Positions 11,312 through 22,465 of a stretch of DNA of 64,000 nt are shown here, piece by piece. The notes under the pieces were generated by a model. It worked only from the letters and a program-made list of their open reading frames with translations. It did no database searches and was not told where the DNA came from. Origin of the DNA: Fasciola hepatica (taxonomy: Eukaryota > Platyhelminthes > Trematoda > Plagiorchiida > Fasciolidae). The stretch spans positions 2,180,001 through 2,244,000 of the forward strand of contig CANUEZ040000108.1 in assembly GCA_948099385.1 (NCBI GenBank). The letters run 5' to 3'. Position 1 is the stretch's first letter, and every line of letters starts with the position of its first letter. The translations under genes were made by a program, and so were the position numbers.

Positions 11312-11680
11312 TGTAACACGCTCTTGAGCAACATGTAGTCGAATTCTGAACGGATCCCGAAATCAGAACGCCATCCTCCTTGGAATTCTACGATACGAGA
11401 TTATCAAATGAACGATGAAATGAAACAGATACGAACCTCAATTATGTGATCCCAGGGACTTCAAATACGGGAGTCAAATTGCGGCGTGCGAGAAAGGAGC
11501 ACGTGCGTCACGCAGGTCCAAAATAGGACATGACAGAGTAGCGCGCTGGACGCGAACAAACAAACTCCGGTACATGGGAATACAGTATGTAAAAACACTG
11601 GAGTAGTGTAAATGAGCGAGTGATGTCAAGGAAACATGAAATCGCAGTGTTTCTGGGGGTTTTCGACACACGGTCGTTAA
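11312..11680 (-). repeat. BEL/Pao 3' LTR
   Basis: A near-identical copy of 17,242-17,611. The shared core includes GAATTCTGAACGGATCC and GAGTAGTGTAAATGAGCG in both copies. The element is on the minus strand, so this left copy is the 3' LTR. Just inside it, at 11,681-11,702, the minus strand reads a G-rich GGTGGGTGG run that would serve as the polypurine tract. The edge at 11,312 begins with TGTAA on the plus strand, matching TGTAA at 17,242. Confidence 0.9.
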
Positions 11681-11869
11681 ACCACCCACCAAAAGCCTCT
11701 CGAATCTTGGCAAAGTCAAAGATTTGGAATAGGGGTACTGATTCCTCCTGCCTACCTAGATCTCGCTATCAGTGCTCGTAACCTAAAGTTCTGACGTCGA
11801 CATTCCACTCGCGATCGCACTTGATCCGGTGGCTACACAGACGCGATGTTACTGTGCATCGCCCATGAG

Positions 11870-12440
11870 GAAGGTTGATCGATGGCAGGCTTGAAAGGGA
11901 ACATAGGAGCTGCCCTCGGGACAGCCGTCGTGCATCAGTCACGTGTGCGTGCGTGAGTGTGTGTGCTTGTGGGTGTCGCGAGTGAAGTCTCACTCTGGTA
12001 TATGAGCAAACAGTAACAACTGCCATCTACGGGAGATAGCTTCCATAATGTCCGTGATAAACAAGGAACAACCAGGACTGCGGCCTGCTTGACAGGGATC
12101 ATGAAGCATGAACTTGTATCAAGAACGTGTGTGAGACTGAACGCGTGTGTCCGGGTTTATGATCGAATCACAACTACCACCTCATACTGGAAAAGCCTTC
12201 TGTAACCATAACGAGGAACGATGAGCACTGCAACATTTTTGATGGAGATCAGGAAGCTAAACGAGTGTCATGTACGTGTGCGTGTCTGGATCTTTAATCG
12301 AATCACAATTTTTGCCAAGTTCGGGAAAATTCTTCCATAAAGTCAATGGCAAACGAGAGATGGAGAGCACCGTGACATATTTGTTGGAGACAGTGGAGCA
12401 TGGAGGTGTCTGATATGCGTGCGTGATTGGGTGTGAAAGT
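11870..12440 (-). repeat. degenerate ~135-157 bp tandem repeats inside the BEL/Pao element
   Basis: At least three diverged units follow one another at about 12,014-12,170, 12,171-12,305 and 12,306-12,440. Each has a CAACT/CAATT start, a CTTCCATAA/CTTCTGTAA block, a GATCA/GAGACA-GGA-CAT segment, and a TGTGCGTG-rich segment ending in ATCGAATCACAA or its remains. A fourth, more decayed unit may lie at 11,870-12,010. The block falls between the DUF5641-like tail and the 3' LTR, where no coding domain is expected. Confidence 0.65.
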
Positions 12441-12521
12441 AGTTCAGTACGTCAGTATGTCATAATGCTTCCACACATAAGAGGGTGCCTTTGACCACTT
12501 CAAAGACGAAGGCGGAACAGT

Positions 12522-12713
12522 CTACCGGGGTTCTGTTGTGTCGGTTTCTCCATCTTCACTCTCGGGGAGGCTGATCCTGCGTATGTCGTGGGTTAGCATT
12601 TCGTTGGTGGCCTTCACCTTGACGGTTCTTACCATTTCGTCAGGGCCTTTGGCGGTTTCTATGGCAAAGCCCGAAGGCCAAGTGCTGAAATGAGCATAAT
12701 CATCTGCGATCAT
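12522..12713 (-). pseudogene. BEL/Pao integrase C-terminal (DUF5641-like) domain
   Basis: A 63-codon frame ending with ISLPESEDGET. Its MIADDYAHFSTWPSGFA start matches the 'V-I-D----R--WPLGRV' segment of the domain that closes BEL/Pao polyproteins. EMVRTVKVKATNE matches the 'GxVRxVxVRT' strand, and HDIRRISLPE matches 'RPIxKIxLLP'. It lies directly downstream of the integrase core, with decayed linker at 12,714-13,073. Only this final portion is legible. Confidence 0.75.
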
Positions 12714-13073
12714 TACTATATCCTCAACCTTGAATGGTCTTGCTTCGATTGGCCACTTCTATCCAGCTTCCAGAGCCGGTAGGTACTCCCGCAGCCATCG
12801 TCTCGAAAAAGCCTTGGCAAGATAAATTGCCTGCTTCCATCCATGAAGGTGGCTCTCACGAAGGATTTTCGGCCCTTGGAAACCCACTTTTGACCTTCAC
12901 ATCAATAGGTCGCTCGAGGTCAGCGCAAGGTTGGCTGGGTCGCCGTTGGTTGCTGGAACCAGTGGGCGGTTGTACAGAAATCTCTGGATCTCGGTCATGA
13001 CGGTGCTCAAAGTTTCGTCGTCGGGCCGCTGCTGCTCAGTGATCGAGAGCAGTATTTGCCTGGTGGACCTGAT

Positions 13074-13775
13074 TTAGCTTTCCCATACACCACCGTGATA
13101 ATTGGCCTGCGAAGGTTTGAAGTGCCATCGTATGCCATAGGCCACAGTTCGATTCTGCAGCTCGTCTCTGTTCATGTTTTGGAGCGAGCGCTTCCTGCCC
13201 CGATGAAATCCCACTACGTTTGACCCATTGTCGGTGTATTTATCAACTGGTACTCCTCTTCGGTTGATAAAGCCCTGCAAGGCCTGGAGAAAGAGGTCGG
13301 TCGTCACCGAATGCGTAACTTCTGAGTGCACCACGCGTGACTTCACGCACTTCATGCTACACCCACACAGTTCTTTCAACCTCTTTCCACACTCAATGCA
13401 CAAGGGCCCGAAATAGTCCGACTCGGTGTCACTGAACGGCCACCAACCAGGAGTCATTCTACATTGTGGCAGCGGAGCAAAGTATTGTTTGCCTGCTGTG
13501 GCATTGCGTCTTCTACAATGTACACAACGTTGGATTACGCGTTTTACAGTCACTCCTCATCTTAGTAACCACATGCTCTTTCGCATGACCCCCTTCGCGT
13601 GACTTTCTCCTGCATGTCTCTCCACGGTTTGGATGTGTTGAACCATTACCTCTATCACAGGTTGTCGGGCAGCTATCATTATGGGATATTTCGCTTCAAA
13701 CACCAGGTTGGAGTTGGTCAGTCCTTCATCTACCGGTGGTAATTTTTTATTGGTTTTGAGGTTTAAAGGCTTCAA
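13074..13775 (-). pseudogene. BEL/Pao integrase, zinc-binding and catalytic core
   Basis: Integrase joins element cDNA to host DNA. The upstream part (13,775-13,557) contains VVQ/VMVQHIQTVERHAG, the two histidines of the zinc domain. The next frame (13,553-13,074, 159 codons) starts with VIQRCVHCRRR, the paired cysteines. It continues with QYFAPLP, then DYFGPL (first catalytic Asp, residue about 47), SEVTHSVTTDLFLQAL, RRGVP, TDNGSN (second Asp, about residue 110) and GGVWES (catalytic Glu, at the end). The D, D and E residues are all retained in this 159-codon frame. A frame change separates it from the zinc-domain histidines, and the core stops soon after the Glu. Confidence 0.92.
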
Positions 13776-13895
13776 GTTGCCTTCGGGGATGATATGCTTC
13801 TGCCGATTGTTCTCACCTCTTCGGCCCTCTCGAGTTCTCGGGTGAAAGCTTCACGTTGTACCATCCTGAATCAATCGTGTTCTGCGGCTCGTAAT

Positions 13896-14624
13896 TCATT
13901 GGGGCTTATCGGACCCACTCGTACTCGGGTAGACGGGCGGATCACTTTCATCACTAGCAAATGTCTCAAACCTGGCCAACCAAACTAATGACCAAAGCAT
14001 CTTCATCCAGGAGGAAAACCCGACCAATTGTGACAAAATGAAAGTCGCTTCGGCAACTGTCGCCGTCACCACTGTGACTTCCATCTCCATTTCCAATTCC
14101 TGAGGGTGCTTTAGTCCTCACATGGGCCAGTCCTGTTTATGCATTTGCAGGAATTTCGGTCCTCCCGTTCACGTGCTCAGATGCCGGAAGTTGGCCGCAC
14201 CTTGGGAGCGCAGATCGGCTGAGTTATCGCCAGACTTGATGTGTTTCCACTGGCTCATGGCCTTTTCGTCCTGGATTATAGTGAGCCCGTTGGCACCAAA
14301 AGTGCTATAACGACTCCTGGCTTTGGTAATGTAGTACAGTACTATCGCCGAGTCCAACGAAAAACCAGCCAACCAAATGTAGAGGTCATGACTTCTCTTC
14401 ACCGTTTATACCGTCCTGACTGCTGTCACCGCTGCGCTGAGTTCAAGGCGCGGGATCGAAACTGATTTCAGCGGGGCAATGCGGGCTCTGACAAACAGGA
14501 TCCTCGTAGTATATTGTTCATCTCCCGTGCACCATCGCCCACAAGCCACGGCTCCGTAACCGACTTCGGATGTGTCAAAAAAGGCAAGTAGTTTTTTCGT
14601 CTGTGTTTTGTGACCAGGAGGCAA
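13896..14624 (-). pseudogene. BEL/Pao RNase H-like region and linker to integrase
   Basis: The frame 14,624-14,406 reads LLAFFDTSEVGYGAVA, the 'xxFxDAS-xGYGAVxY' start of BEL/Pao RNase H, and later VSIPRLELSAAV, the 'P+LELxAA' motif. The frame 14,402-14,169 continues with FSLDSAIVLYYI ('WtDSxxVLxWI') and SQWKHIKSGDNSADLRSQGA ('WRxVxSxxNPADxxSRG'). The frame 14,096-13,896 ends the connection with LVGFSSWMKMLW and LARF. Together they form one continuous domain broken at two or three places. RNase H removes the RNA strand of the replication intermediate. Confidence 0.88.
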
Positions 14625-14639
14625 GCATCATGAAATCCG

Positions 14640-15400
14640 TGTATTTCCCAGTTTTCTTAATGTGTTCAGAACTTCCTCCCAGTCCAACCGGCCTTCTCGG
14701 TTCAGTAGCGGGTCCTAATCGACTTTCTTGCGGCAGAGCCGATGAGGCACGATCTTTCCGGGTAACAGCCGGAGAGGGACAAAGCTGAGCGGCTCGAACA
14801 AACTAGAGACAGCAGATAGTATACCAGGACGAGTTACTAGTTGCCTGGGAATGTTTGGCTCGAAAACAAAGTCGTCCGTTCCCGCATTGGATTGTATTCC
14901 TAACGTGCTTTCAGAAGAGAGCGGAGAGCCGTCTAGATCTCAAACTCTTCCGGCCTTCTCGTAGCACGGAATGATTTCAAGCGCTTTCGAAGCGTTCGAC
15001 ACCCACTTCGTGAAATGGAGGTCGCCCTCTTCTAGCAATCTCGTTAGGCTCCTGAACTGCCCTAGGGCCGGTTCTACATCATTGAATGGCCAAGGATAGC
15101 GGCCGAAGTAGAAATTTCTGCTGACGCTATCCGCTACCAACCGGTCAACCAGAGGTCCATATTTGTTCGCAGTTTCCCAAAGGGCGCATTTCTCACAAAG
15201 CTGTGATGATATCTCTCCCAAGGGATGGACCGTCATTATAAAACTTATAACTGCTTTGTTCCGGTTTTTCTCTTCCCACCATGGCAAGTGCAATGCGTCT
15301 CGCTCTTTTGCCGGTACTTTCTCCTGGAGAACCACTTCACTGATATCACTCTACCCACTCTGAAACGGCGCAAAACTTCAATCAATGGAGCGGTCCAGTC
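14640..15400 (-). pseudogene. BEL/Pao reverse transcriptase, catalytic motif destroyed
   Basis: The frame 15,335-14,940 (131 codons) reads RDALHLPWWEE ('RxxLRFLWW'), ISFIMTVHPLGEISSQLCEK ('YxMxVHxFGAxSSPxCA'), then RNFYFGRYPWPFNDVEPA. In that last block the family's RNFYVDD-LxS has become YFGR, so both catalytic aspartates are gone. LLEEGDLHFTKWVSN and ALEIIP ('LLxxGGFxLxKWxSN' and 'VLxxIP') follow. The thumb/connection is visible at 14,830-14,700 as SSLFEPLSFVPLRLLPGK ('LFDPLGFxxPxxLxGK'). The upstream fingers are too decayed to read past 15,400. The enzyme is dead. Confidence 0.9.
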
Positions 15401-15877
15401 AGGCCCCCGTAGCAGGCGAGCGCTCGACTACTTGCCCTGGAACTTGGCTGCACAGTAGGAAACAGCCCGCAATTTTCAGGTTTCTTGAGGTTGGGAGCCG
15501 GGTGTTGAGCTAGACACCGGGTGTCCTTGTGGCCGTCGGTGGATGCAGGACCTTTTCCACTTAGCTGGAAGCTTTGTTCCGCTTCATTAATTCTGCTATC
15601 TTTCCCACAGATCCTGGTCTCGAAAGAAGCATTCTTTTAGTCGTAGCTGTCCTTGCAGAGCATAGTTTCTGTTGTCAACAAAAGAGCCAGCCGGCGTGCG
15701 CCACGGAAGGAGAACCCCGAACTGACTTGAGAGCTTCTGGTTCCTAGCCGCATTTTCTTTAGAGCGAAGTGGTCTTCTTGAGACAATGGTATTCTCCCGT
15801 TTCGAATGTCGTGAAACTCCCTTTCATACAGCGGCTGCTATGGACCTTCCCTGCGGTCTGCTTCCCCGATAAGTAAT

Positions 15878-16069
15878 TCACGAAGCCACGTCCACCGGCT
15901 GGACCATATACCGTTTCCATCCTAGTGCTGCCCTTACGGCATAGGGTCCCCGGCGGTCGTCAACTCTCTGGTTCAGTGTCCAACGTGCCTCTAGAAAATA
16001 GCAGTCGATGAGAAGGCCCACTTTGTCGTCCTCCCAGTCAAGGACGGTTACATCTTGCAAGGGGACCAC
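15878..16069 (-). pseudogene. BEL/Pao aspartic protease, C-terminal part
   Basis: A 63-codon frame contains VGLLIDCYFLEARWTL, which matches the 'VDLLIGxDxPEAHWxL' strand, then GPYAVRAALGW, matching 'GPYAVRTxLGW', the hallmark that ends the A17-type protease region of BEL/Pao polyproteins. The N-terminal catalytic D-S/T-G segment upstream (16,070-16,360) is not readable. The protease matures Gag-Pol. It lies between gag and RT, as expected. Confidence 0.82.
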
Positions 16070-16367
16070 CTAGCTTAAATTGCTTCCACCTACCTTGGAG
16101 CTCGCATAGGGAGATCAGCTTATTCGAACGCCTCCGTCGATTATATTTGCTCGTTAGTGTCTGAAGAGATAAGCTGTAACCGTAATCGGCCGGCAGTTAT
16201 TCCTTTTGTCCGCATACCGTGCTCGCCTCCAACAACGTCATGCTTTAAGCGAGCTGGTTTTTGTCGGCAAACCTTTTCTTCGCCAGGGTTGTGCCTGATC
16301 CACTGTTGATGAAAGCCAAACTTTGGACCACCTCATTTGAATTCATCACTCCCATGGCCACCACTCC

Positions 16368-16803
16368 TCAGTGTATTGGCTTACTGGCAGTTCTTGACCT
16401 TGAACAAATCTCACCGGGCCTGGTGTTCGCCTCTGGTGTAGCACCTTTCGCCTGGTTTAGCAATCGTTGATGCCTGCCCACACAACCTTCGTGACCACAT
16501 CTGGTTCCTGTTCGGCAAGCTGCCGCCCAGTATATGGTGTTGGGGCTTATAAAACACGCTCCTGTCATCCTCGCCATTTCCCAGCGTTCTTCTACCATGG
16601 CCTTGATGAACTTTTATTAGCCCATGACCAACGTCGTGGGGCCTGCAACTTGGACGCCCTACAGCCTCGCGTGAGATGACTTGTGAATTTGTCCGAGGGT
16701 AATATTTCGGATGTTCCAGAGCAGTGATTTGAGCCTGGCTAGTGCTTGTTTTGTTTACCCGGTTACTGTCCCGGATAAATCGGCCAAATCTACTGTCGGC
16801 CAT
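16368..16803 (-). pseudogene. BEL/Pao gag, C-terminal zinc-knuckle region
   Basis: The frame 16,598-16,368 reads CRTGTRCGHEGCVGRHQRLL. That has the cysteine/histidine spacing of the BEL/Pao gag knuckle, where a CGxxGC block is followed by HHxLLH. An overlapping 130-codon frame (16,803-16,411) covers the gag portion before it and retains an N-R-G-E-like basic composition. Two frames are needed for one domain, so it is broken. Gag forms the particle that packages element RNA. The N-terminal gag half (16,804-17,241) is only weakly readable. Confidence 0.72.
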
Positions 16804-17241
16804 CTTGGTTTGTCTGTCTAAATTTTCGATCTAGTCTTCGAAGTTAGCCTCGCGGCCGCTCCTGGTTCTACTTTTCTCCTCTTCCACCCACCTATACTGT
16901 AGTTCGGGAAGGATGTAATGAACTATGCCCTTTATTGTATGCATTGCATCGAGGTCAGCTCTGTAACCTAAATGGTCGAGGGCAACCGAACTGTCAAGCA
17001 TTTTGATCACTAGGCCGGCCGCGGCATAGACTTCGCCCTTGGTTTTTTGACGTCTAACATCACGCCCCCTATCCGATTACGAGCTACCTCTAATAGCTGC
17101 CCGGAGAGGTCCCCAGAAATCTTTCTTGCTTTTATGTAGCCCTGCTCCGGGTCAAGCTCCTTTTGCTCGGCTTCGACAATAATGAGTCAGATAAAGGGGC
17201 ACGTTGCGTATTTTCTTGTTCCAAGTTAATCAATTGGGTAT

Positions 17242-17611
17242 TGTAAGATGCCCTTGAGCAATACGTAATCGAATTCTGAACGGATCCCGAAATCAGAACG
17301 CCATCCTCCTTGGAATTCTACGATACGAGATTATCAAATGAACGATGACATGAAACAGATACCAACCTCAATTATGTGATCCCAGGGACTTCAAATACGA
17401 GGGTCAAATTGCGGCGTGCGAGAAAGGAGCACGTGCGTCACGCAGGTCCAAAATAAGACATGACAGAGTAGCGCGCTGGAGGCGAACAAACAAACTCCGG
17501 TACATGGGAATACAGTATGTAAAAACACTGGAGTAGTGTAAATGAGCGAGTGATGTCAAGGAAACATGAAATCGCAGTGTTTTTGGGGATTTTCGACAGC
17601 CGGTCGTTGCA
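17242..17611 (-). repeat. BEL/Pao 5' LTR
   Basis: The right-hand terminal repeat of the minus-strand element, matching 11,312-11,680 throughout with about fifteen scattered substitutions. On the minus strand it begins near TGCAACGACC and ends at a TCTTACA end. The promoter should lie in this copy, but I see no convincing TATA box. No clear tRNA-complementary primer site is visible just inside at 17,241. Confidence 0.9.
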
Positions 17612-20169
17612 GTGTATTCTCGTCCAAAGCTTGATTTTCCTAATACCCTTTAAGACCCATGTGACTTACCTGCTTGTTCTCTCATTCCGTGAATCCCGTT
17701 TTTGTTCCAAGTCCTTGTGATCGCATATTTGATGGTTGTGTATATTTGCGAAGTTAGGCATTCCATAATCCAGTGTCGTAAGAACTACAAATCAGTCATG
17801 TTTTGGTTTTGCGGTTCTTGAGAAATGGCTACGAGTTGCTCAAATGCGCCTAATAATATGCAACTTGGTCTGTTTGGCTCGAAGGAAAACACACCACGCC
17901 AAGAAAGGGCCAAAACGTCCAGGGAAGAAGCAACGCGGCAACTCACTGGAGAGGTTTTGAGCCACGTACGGCTTGGAAACGCTTTAAAACGGGTGAGTCA
18001 GGAGGCGCAGGACCCAAGGCTTCTGAGATCCTTTCCGTCGTTAGTACTTTAGATAGCCTTACGTTTGGTTCCCTCTGAATTTTATCAGCCTATACTTCTG
18101 TGGTGTCATTAACCCCTACTTTGGCCTTGCGCTTTACTTCATCTCCAACTGCTACCTAGTTCTCGGTATAAGATTCACTAATCCAGATGCCGGCAAGTGT
18201 TTGTCCTGGGGCAGTTTGTGAGTGAGTTTTACCAGGAATGGCCTTGGACCTCCTTGCCCAAAAACCTAATCGCCCCATCCGCTCAGCCCAAAAATTCTTT
18301 CGAGCCTCACTGTGGCCGGTAACCCAGCAACCCTTAGTAGGTTAGGAAATACTCCCCTTACTTCGAAATCGAGAGTTTTGGCCCGCTGGTTACCATATTT
18401 TGGCCGCTCCCATGGTCTATGTACGGAGACAACTCTGGTACTAGTAGAGAATAAGTAGCAGTGTCTGATTTGGCTCTCATCTTGGCCAGTCCCATTTCTG
18501 CTTATTCAAACCCAAGAAAACGTTTTCAGTGGGTTTTTTTTGGAGTCACTAAGGGACTGCTCCAGGCCTTCAGCTATTTCAGGACGCTTGGTATTCCCCC
18601 TATAATTGTGCACCCCATATAGGACAAAGAGATTTCAGTTATAGAAGCTCTCTTCGTTTGGTTTTGTCCCGTCCTATTTTTGGATTATTTCATCTTCACT
18701 CTCACAAGGCTACGGCAAGCCCACTTGAGATATTAACTCTTATTATGCTGACCAGAAGCACTTTCCGATGAGCTTTCACATTTTTGGTGGTACTGTTTAC
18801 TACAGATATGGCACACGGTACCCGCACGCACTGATTCTACACACGTAATATTTCGTGCAGGCATAGCTCCTGATCGGGAGTGGATGGCGTCATTTAACTG
18901 TGCTTAGGCGGGAACTTCCTTAAAATGCTATTTAGGAATTTAGGAAAAAAGTAAAGAACCACTATTTTGGTGAGGACAGGCTCTACCAGGTCTGTAGCTC
19001 GTCACTCAGACTCGCGATAAGCCTTGAGCTTATCGCTCCTCTTCCTTGGACTGCTATGTTCGTGTCTGTGCAGTTTGTTCTTCGCAGACTTTTGGTTCAG
19101 TCTGCTGTGTTTTCGTTCCGCAACTCAATACTTTAAGGTTTGAAACTTGCTCTTGTTCCCACATTTTTTCACATTTTTCCGTTTTTAAAATATATACGGC
19201 TGACCCATTTTTACTTGAAATGAACGGTTTTATTTGTATCCCTTCTTCTACTACTTTCTTTCTGTTCCACTTCCATTCCAGGGCTTTCCCCAAAAATACC
19301 CCCAAATAGCTAATGGACCAGCTGCACCTCACCGCGTAGTGCAGTTTACCGATATCTCACCTACATTCCAGGGCCAATAAAATTTTGGGACTTTAGGAGT
19401 GCCTTTAGGATGCTTGAGAGACGATTTTACCCTCTGAGTAGAACTGATCCCGATTTAGTGCGAATAATCTGAAAGCAACCTTGAGACCGACATAAACAGG
19501 GAAATCATAGGATTGAAGAAGGTGTCTTTGAGACTCGGGTCTTCCGCATTTTGGGGGCCAAAGTTTCAATTTGTAGTTAGAGGTGCGAGGAACAATGTGG
19601 GTAGGCCGAAATAGGAATCTTGACATGTGAACGGCCAACTGGGGGTAGGCTGAAAGGTTTACTGCAGCTTTGTACTGCTTTAAGTGGTGGCAGCGAGTAC
19701 CACTTAAGGTGTATTAGTTGTTTAGACTGAGGAAGATCATAGGGGCGAGGATGGGGTACATATATTTTAATAACAAGCATCGCGTAGTCATTGCCACGGA
19801 AAATCTGTGTAACCAAAACCCAAATGTCCTAGGTGCAACAGCAGTAAATGAGGCCCAGTGTGTTTCTACTCGTAGTAGGTGTAGAAATATGTCTTACTCA
19901 TCACTCCAAATGGGTATTAGAAACAAATGTAATTAGGTTCGAAGGCGTTGAAAGTCCAGACCAACGTGCACCAGAAGAATAGAAGCCACCCATAATAATC
20001 TTGAGTGCGGAGGGACAAGGATCAGCGTACTTAAAGGTATGGCCCAAGGAAAGCAGCTCCAACGTACCGAAAGAAGAAGGGCGGAAAATAAAGCCAAGGC
20101 CGATTGTGCTAGCCACTTTTCTGATACTGAGTTACAGTGAGCCAGCCATTAGATCCAACGATGGGTGTC
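17612..20169. other. no recognisable gene
   Basis: About 2.6 kb outside the BEL/Pao element. A clean 92-codon minus-strand frame at 19,332-19,054 is Lys/Glu-rich (it contains EWKWNRKK and KPFISSKNGSAVYIL) and more A-rich than its surroundings. I cannot assign it to any family. A 75-codon plus frame at 17,825-18,052 follows the LTR and is also unassigned. No splice sites or neighbouring coding blocks support a host gene. Confidence 0.4.
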
Positions 20170-22465
20170 GCGCAATATTTAGTAGGTGTATTGGTTTGAC
20201 GTACGTCATGCGTTCACCTTCGCGGCTGACGACTTTACTGGTCCTAAGGACTTTGCACCTCATCAGTGACATCTCAAAAGTGGGAGTGAGTTCGGTTGGC
20301 CGGGATCCAGCAGTGAAAATAACTTCTAGATCTGATGATGCAACAAAGTGTTTCACGTGATTTGACTAATCTAGGACATGGTAGGAAATAATAGGGGCTA
20401 GCAATACTAGCAACTTATCATTTCGGTTATCAGCATTAGATGGCGGTGGTGAAGGTTTCCTAATGCTCGGCAAGTTAGTACTTCTGCCCACACGGACATA
20501 TGGGTTGAGAGGCCGTATTACTGGTTTCGACGAGGGTACTGGTAATGGCTTTACGGATGGAGGTAGATTCAATAGTAGCTGGGCGGTCAACAAACCGACA
20601 TGTTCACTTCCCAGAAACCCAATAGAGAGTATGTACAGATAAGCTGATAGGCGAGGTTGACGACAGGATGCCAGGGAAAGAGGATTTTATTAAAGGGACC
20701 GGAATGTGCGGAAAACGTTGGTAGATTCGGGGTTTGTAGCAGTGAGTTACCAAATGTTGTGCTCTGTAGAGACTAAGCTACTGGCAGGTAGTTTGCGGCT
20801 GTCTGATAAATTTCAACCAGTGCAAGTGGTGGGATCAGAAACTGGGAAACAATAAATGGAAGGTAAGTTTCAAGTTTTCAAGTAACAGAGTGCTGGCTTG
20901 TCGGAAAATGCAGCCAACACTTCAAATGAGTGGGTCTCGGGGTATCAGTTTCAGTGGTAGCACCTAGTACGGTAAATTGGAGGGTAGGAGGCCTTAAGTC
21001 CTTATGGCTAGCTGAATCTTTCAGCGGATCAAGGCTGTTGCTGCGTTTCTGGCCTACTTGCTTCGATGAGACCGTCTGCAGCAGGAGGCTAGGGTTACTG
21101 TTGTCTGGTTGGCCTCATGAGGTTTCTAAGACAACCATAAAAAGAGAGGAATTATTAGCCAATGTGGGCTGTTGATTTTCTCGTTCGTGCTATTTGAACT
21201 AGAAGGTTATGTAAGATGGGATCGGTTGCTAGTTGAAGTGATGGGACAGATGCTTGACGTAGATTTCGACCCAAGGGCTGAGCATGCAGAGTGACGTAAA
21301 TGATGCTTTTAGTTTTCTTCTTTACTCTAAACCCTCTCGTTTCCACGTGTCACGACCCTGTTCATCTTACAACTCGGAAGCTTGCACTACATCCGCTTGT
21401 TTACAAGAGGCAACGCAGCATATTCAACTGGTTTTGCTTGAATTGACACCGCTTGGATCCTCGAACTGCACTGGACCTCAGCTCCTGAGTTCAGCTGCTG
21501 GGAATCTCATCTGGGGTTTTCATGTGATGTGCCTTTGTAAATTTTATTATTCCGTAGGTAGAATTATAAATCAATCTTGTTTCTACATTGGGCTTCTTCT
21601 GATCCGGCTACAAGCCGCTTGAATTACAATTCGTGTGGTCTACTGCACCCAAGCTTTCAAACTCGTAAAGAGAGAAACTGTCGTACGCCAAGAACACCAA
21701 ACGGCAACACTGGAGAAAAGGAGTAGCGTCAAACTCTAAAACTCTTGAGTCACGGGTTGAACCCCTGGTGCATTCCACCACTTCTGGTAGGCATGCTTAC
21801 TTCCTTGCTTGCTATACCCGTTTTGTTGTTCTCACCTTGATGTTACAGATTTTTTCCGCTTGCACTATTCAGCCTTCCTATCTCTTCCATGGTCAGGGGC
21901 ATTACCTGGGAAAGACCTGATATCCTGTTAGCATTGGACATGTGTAGTTTCCCGGTCGTTTCATTTTTATTTTTTTCTGTTTTCTTGCCTGATAAATACT
22001 TTTACCACGTGCTTTCCTCAATTAAGGGTTTCCAGATGGAGAGCTTGGGCAGGAGGCACCTCAGCAGCTTACTAAGGCGTAACTCTACAGCCGCCACATA
22101 CGATCCAGTGGTCCTTTATTCGCCTCACACATACTGAACCCAAACCTTTTCCAACCGGAAATGTCCAGCTGGATTGTGGCTTGACTCAAAAAGCTCTCTG
22201 GGGTCCACATAGTTCCCTCAATTTCTTTTTTCGAGGGAAGGGGGACTGATCTGGTGGTACTTCTCCGCGCCAAAAACATTTATTGTGCAATCGCGAGTCT
22301 ATAGTTCAGTTTCTCGTTATTTTTAAATAGGCTTCCGCGGTCAGGTCTGCATGGAACTGAGAGCCGCTCCTCAGGATCTAGTAATACCAACAATGATGAT
22401 AAAATCAAGTCCAGCATCAGCTCTTCCGCTGGTCCCTAGTAGTCTTTCATCTGGAATCTTTCTTT
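20170..22465. repeat. 2,296-bp tandem unit, copy 1
   Basis: This is the first of three head-to-tail copies. The following copy is identical over the stretches I compared, except at 20,847 (A versus G) and 20,869 (T versus C). Identity starts at 20,170: the preceding base differs from the base preceding the other copies. Open frames of up to 112 codons recur in each copy (for example 21,284-21,622 plus), but none resembles a known protein. A 10-base GGTTGAACCC motif near 21,754 resembles a Pol III B box without a convincing A box. Confidence 0.95.

Larger units (their letters stand above)
11312..17611 (-). mobile_element. BEL/Pao LTR retrotransposon, full-length but inactive
   Basis: Two same-orientation terminal repeats (11,312-11,680 and 17,242-17,611) enclose a minus-strand coding region in BEL/Pao order: gag, protease, RT, RNase H, integrase, DUF5641-like tail. 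Total length is about 6.3 kb, typical for the superfamily. Every domain is split by frameshifts or stops. The sequences just outside the two LTRs do not show an obvious matching 4-6 bp target duplication. That could mean my boundaries are off by a few bases, or that the flanks have mutated. Between the integrase tail and the 3' LTR lies a block of degenerate tandem repeats (11,870-12,440). The LTRs show roughly fifteen differences by eye, suggesting an older but not ancient insertion. Confidence 0.9.

Noticed and set aside
11312..11316. Target-site duplication of the first BEL/Pao element
   Set aside because: Bases flanking the left LTR (TTATA) and the right LTR (GTGTA) do not match, so no duplication is claimed.
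21752..21791. tRNA-derived SINE or tRNA gene from a GGTTGAACCC B-box-like motif
   Set aside because: No convincing A box at the right spacing, no cloverleaf and no 3' tail. A 10-base palindromic motif is expected by chance.
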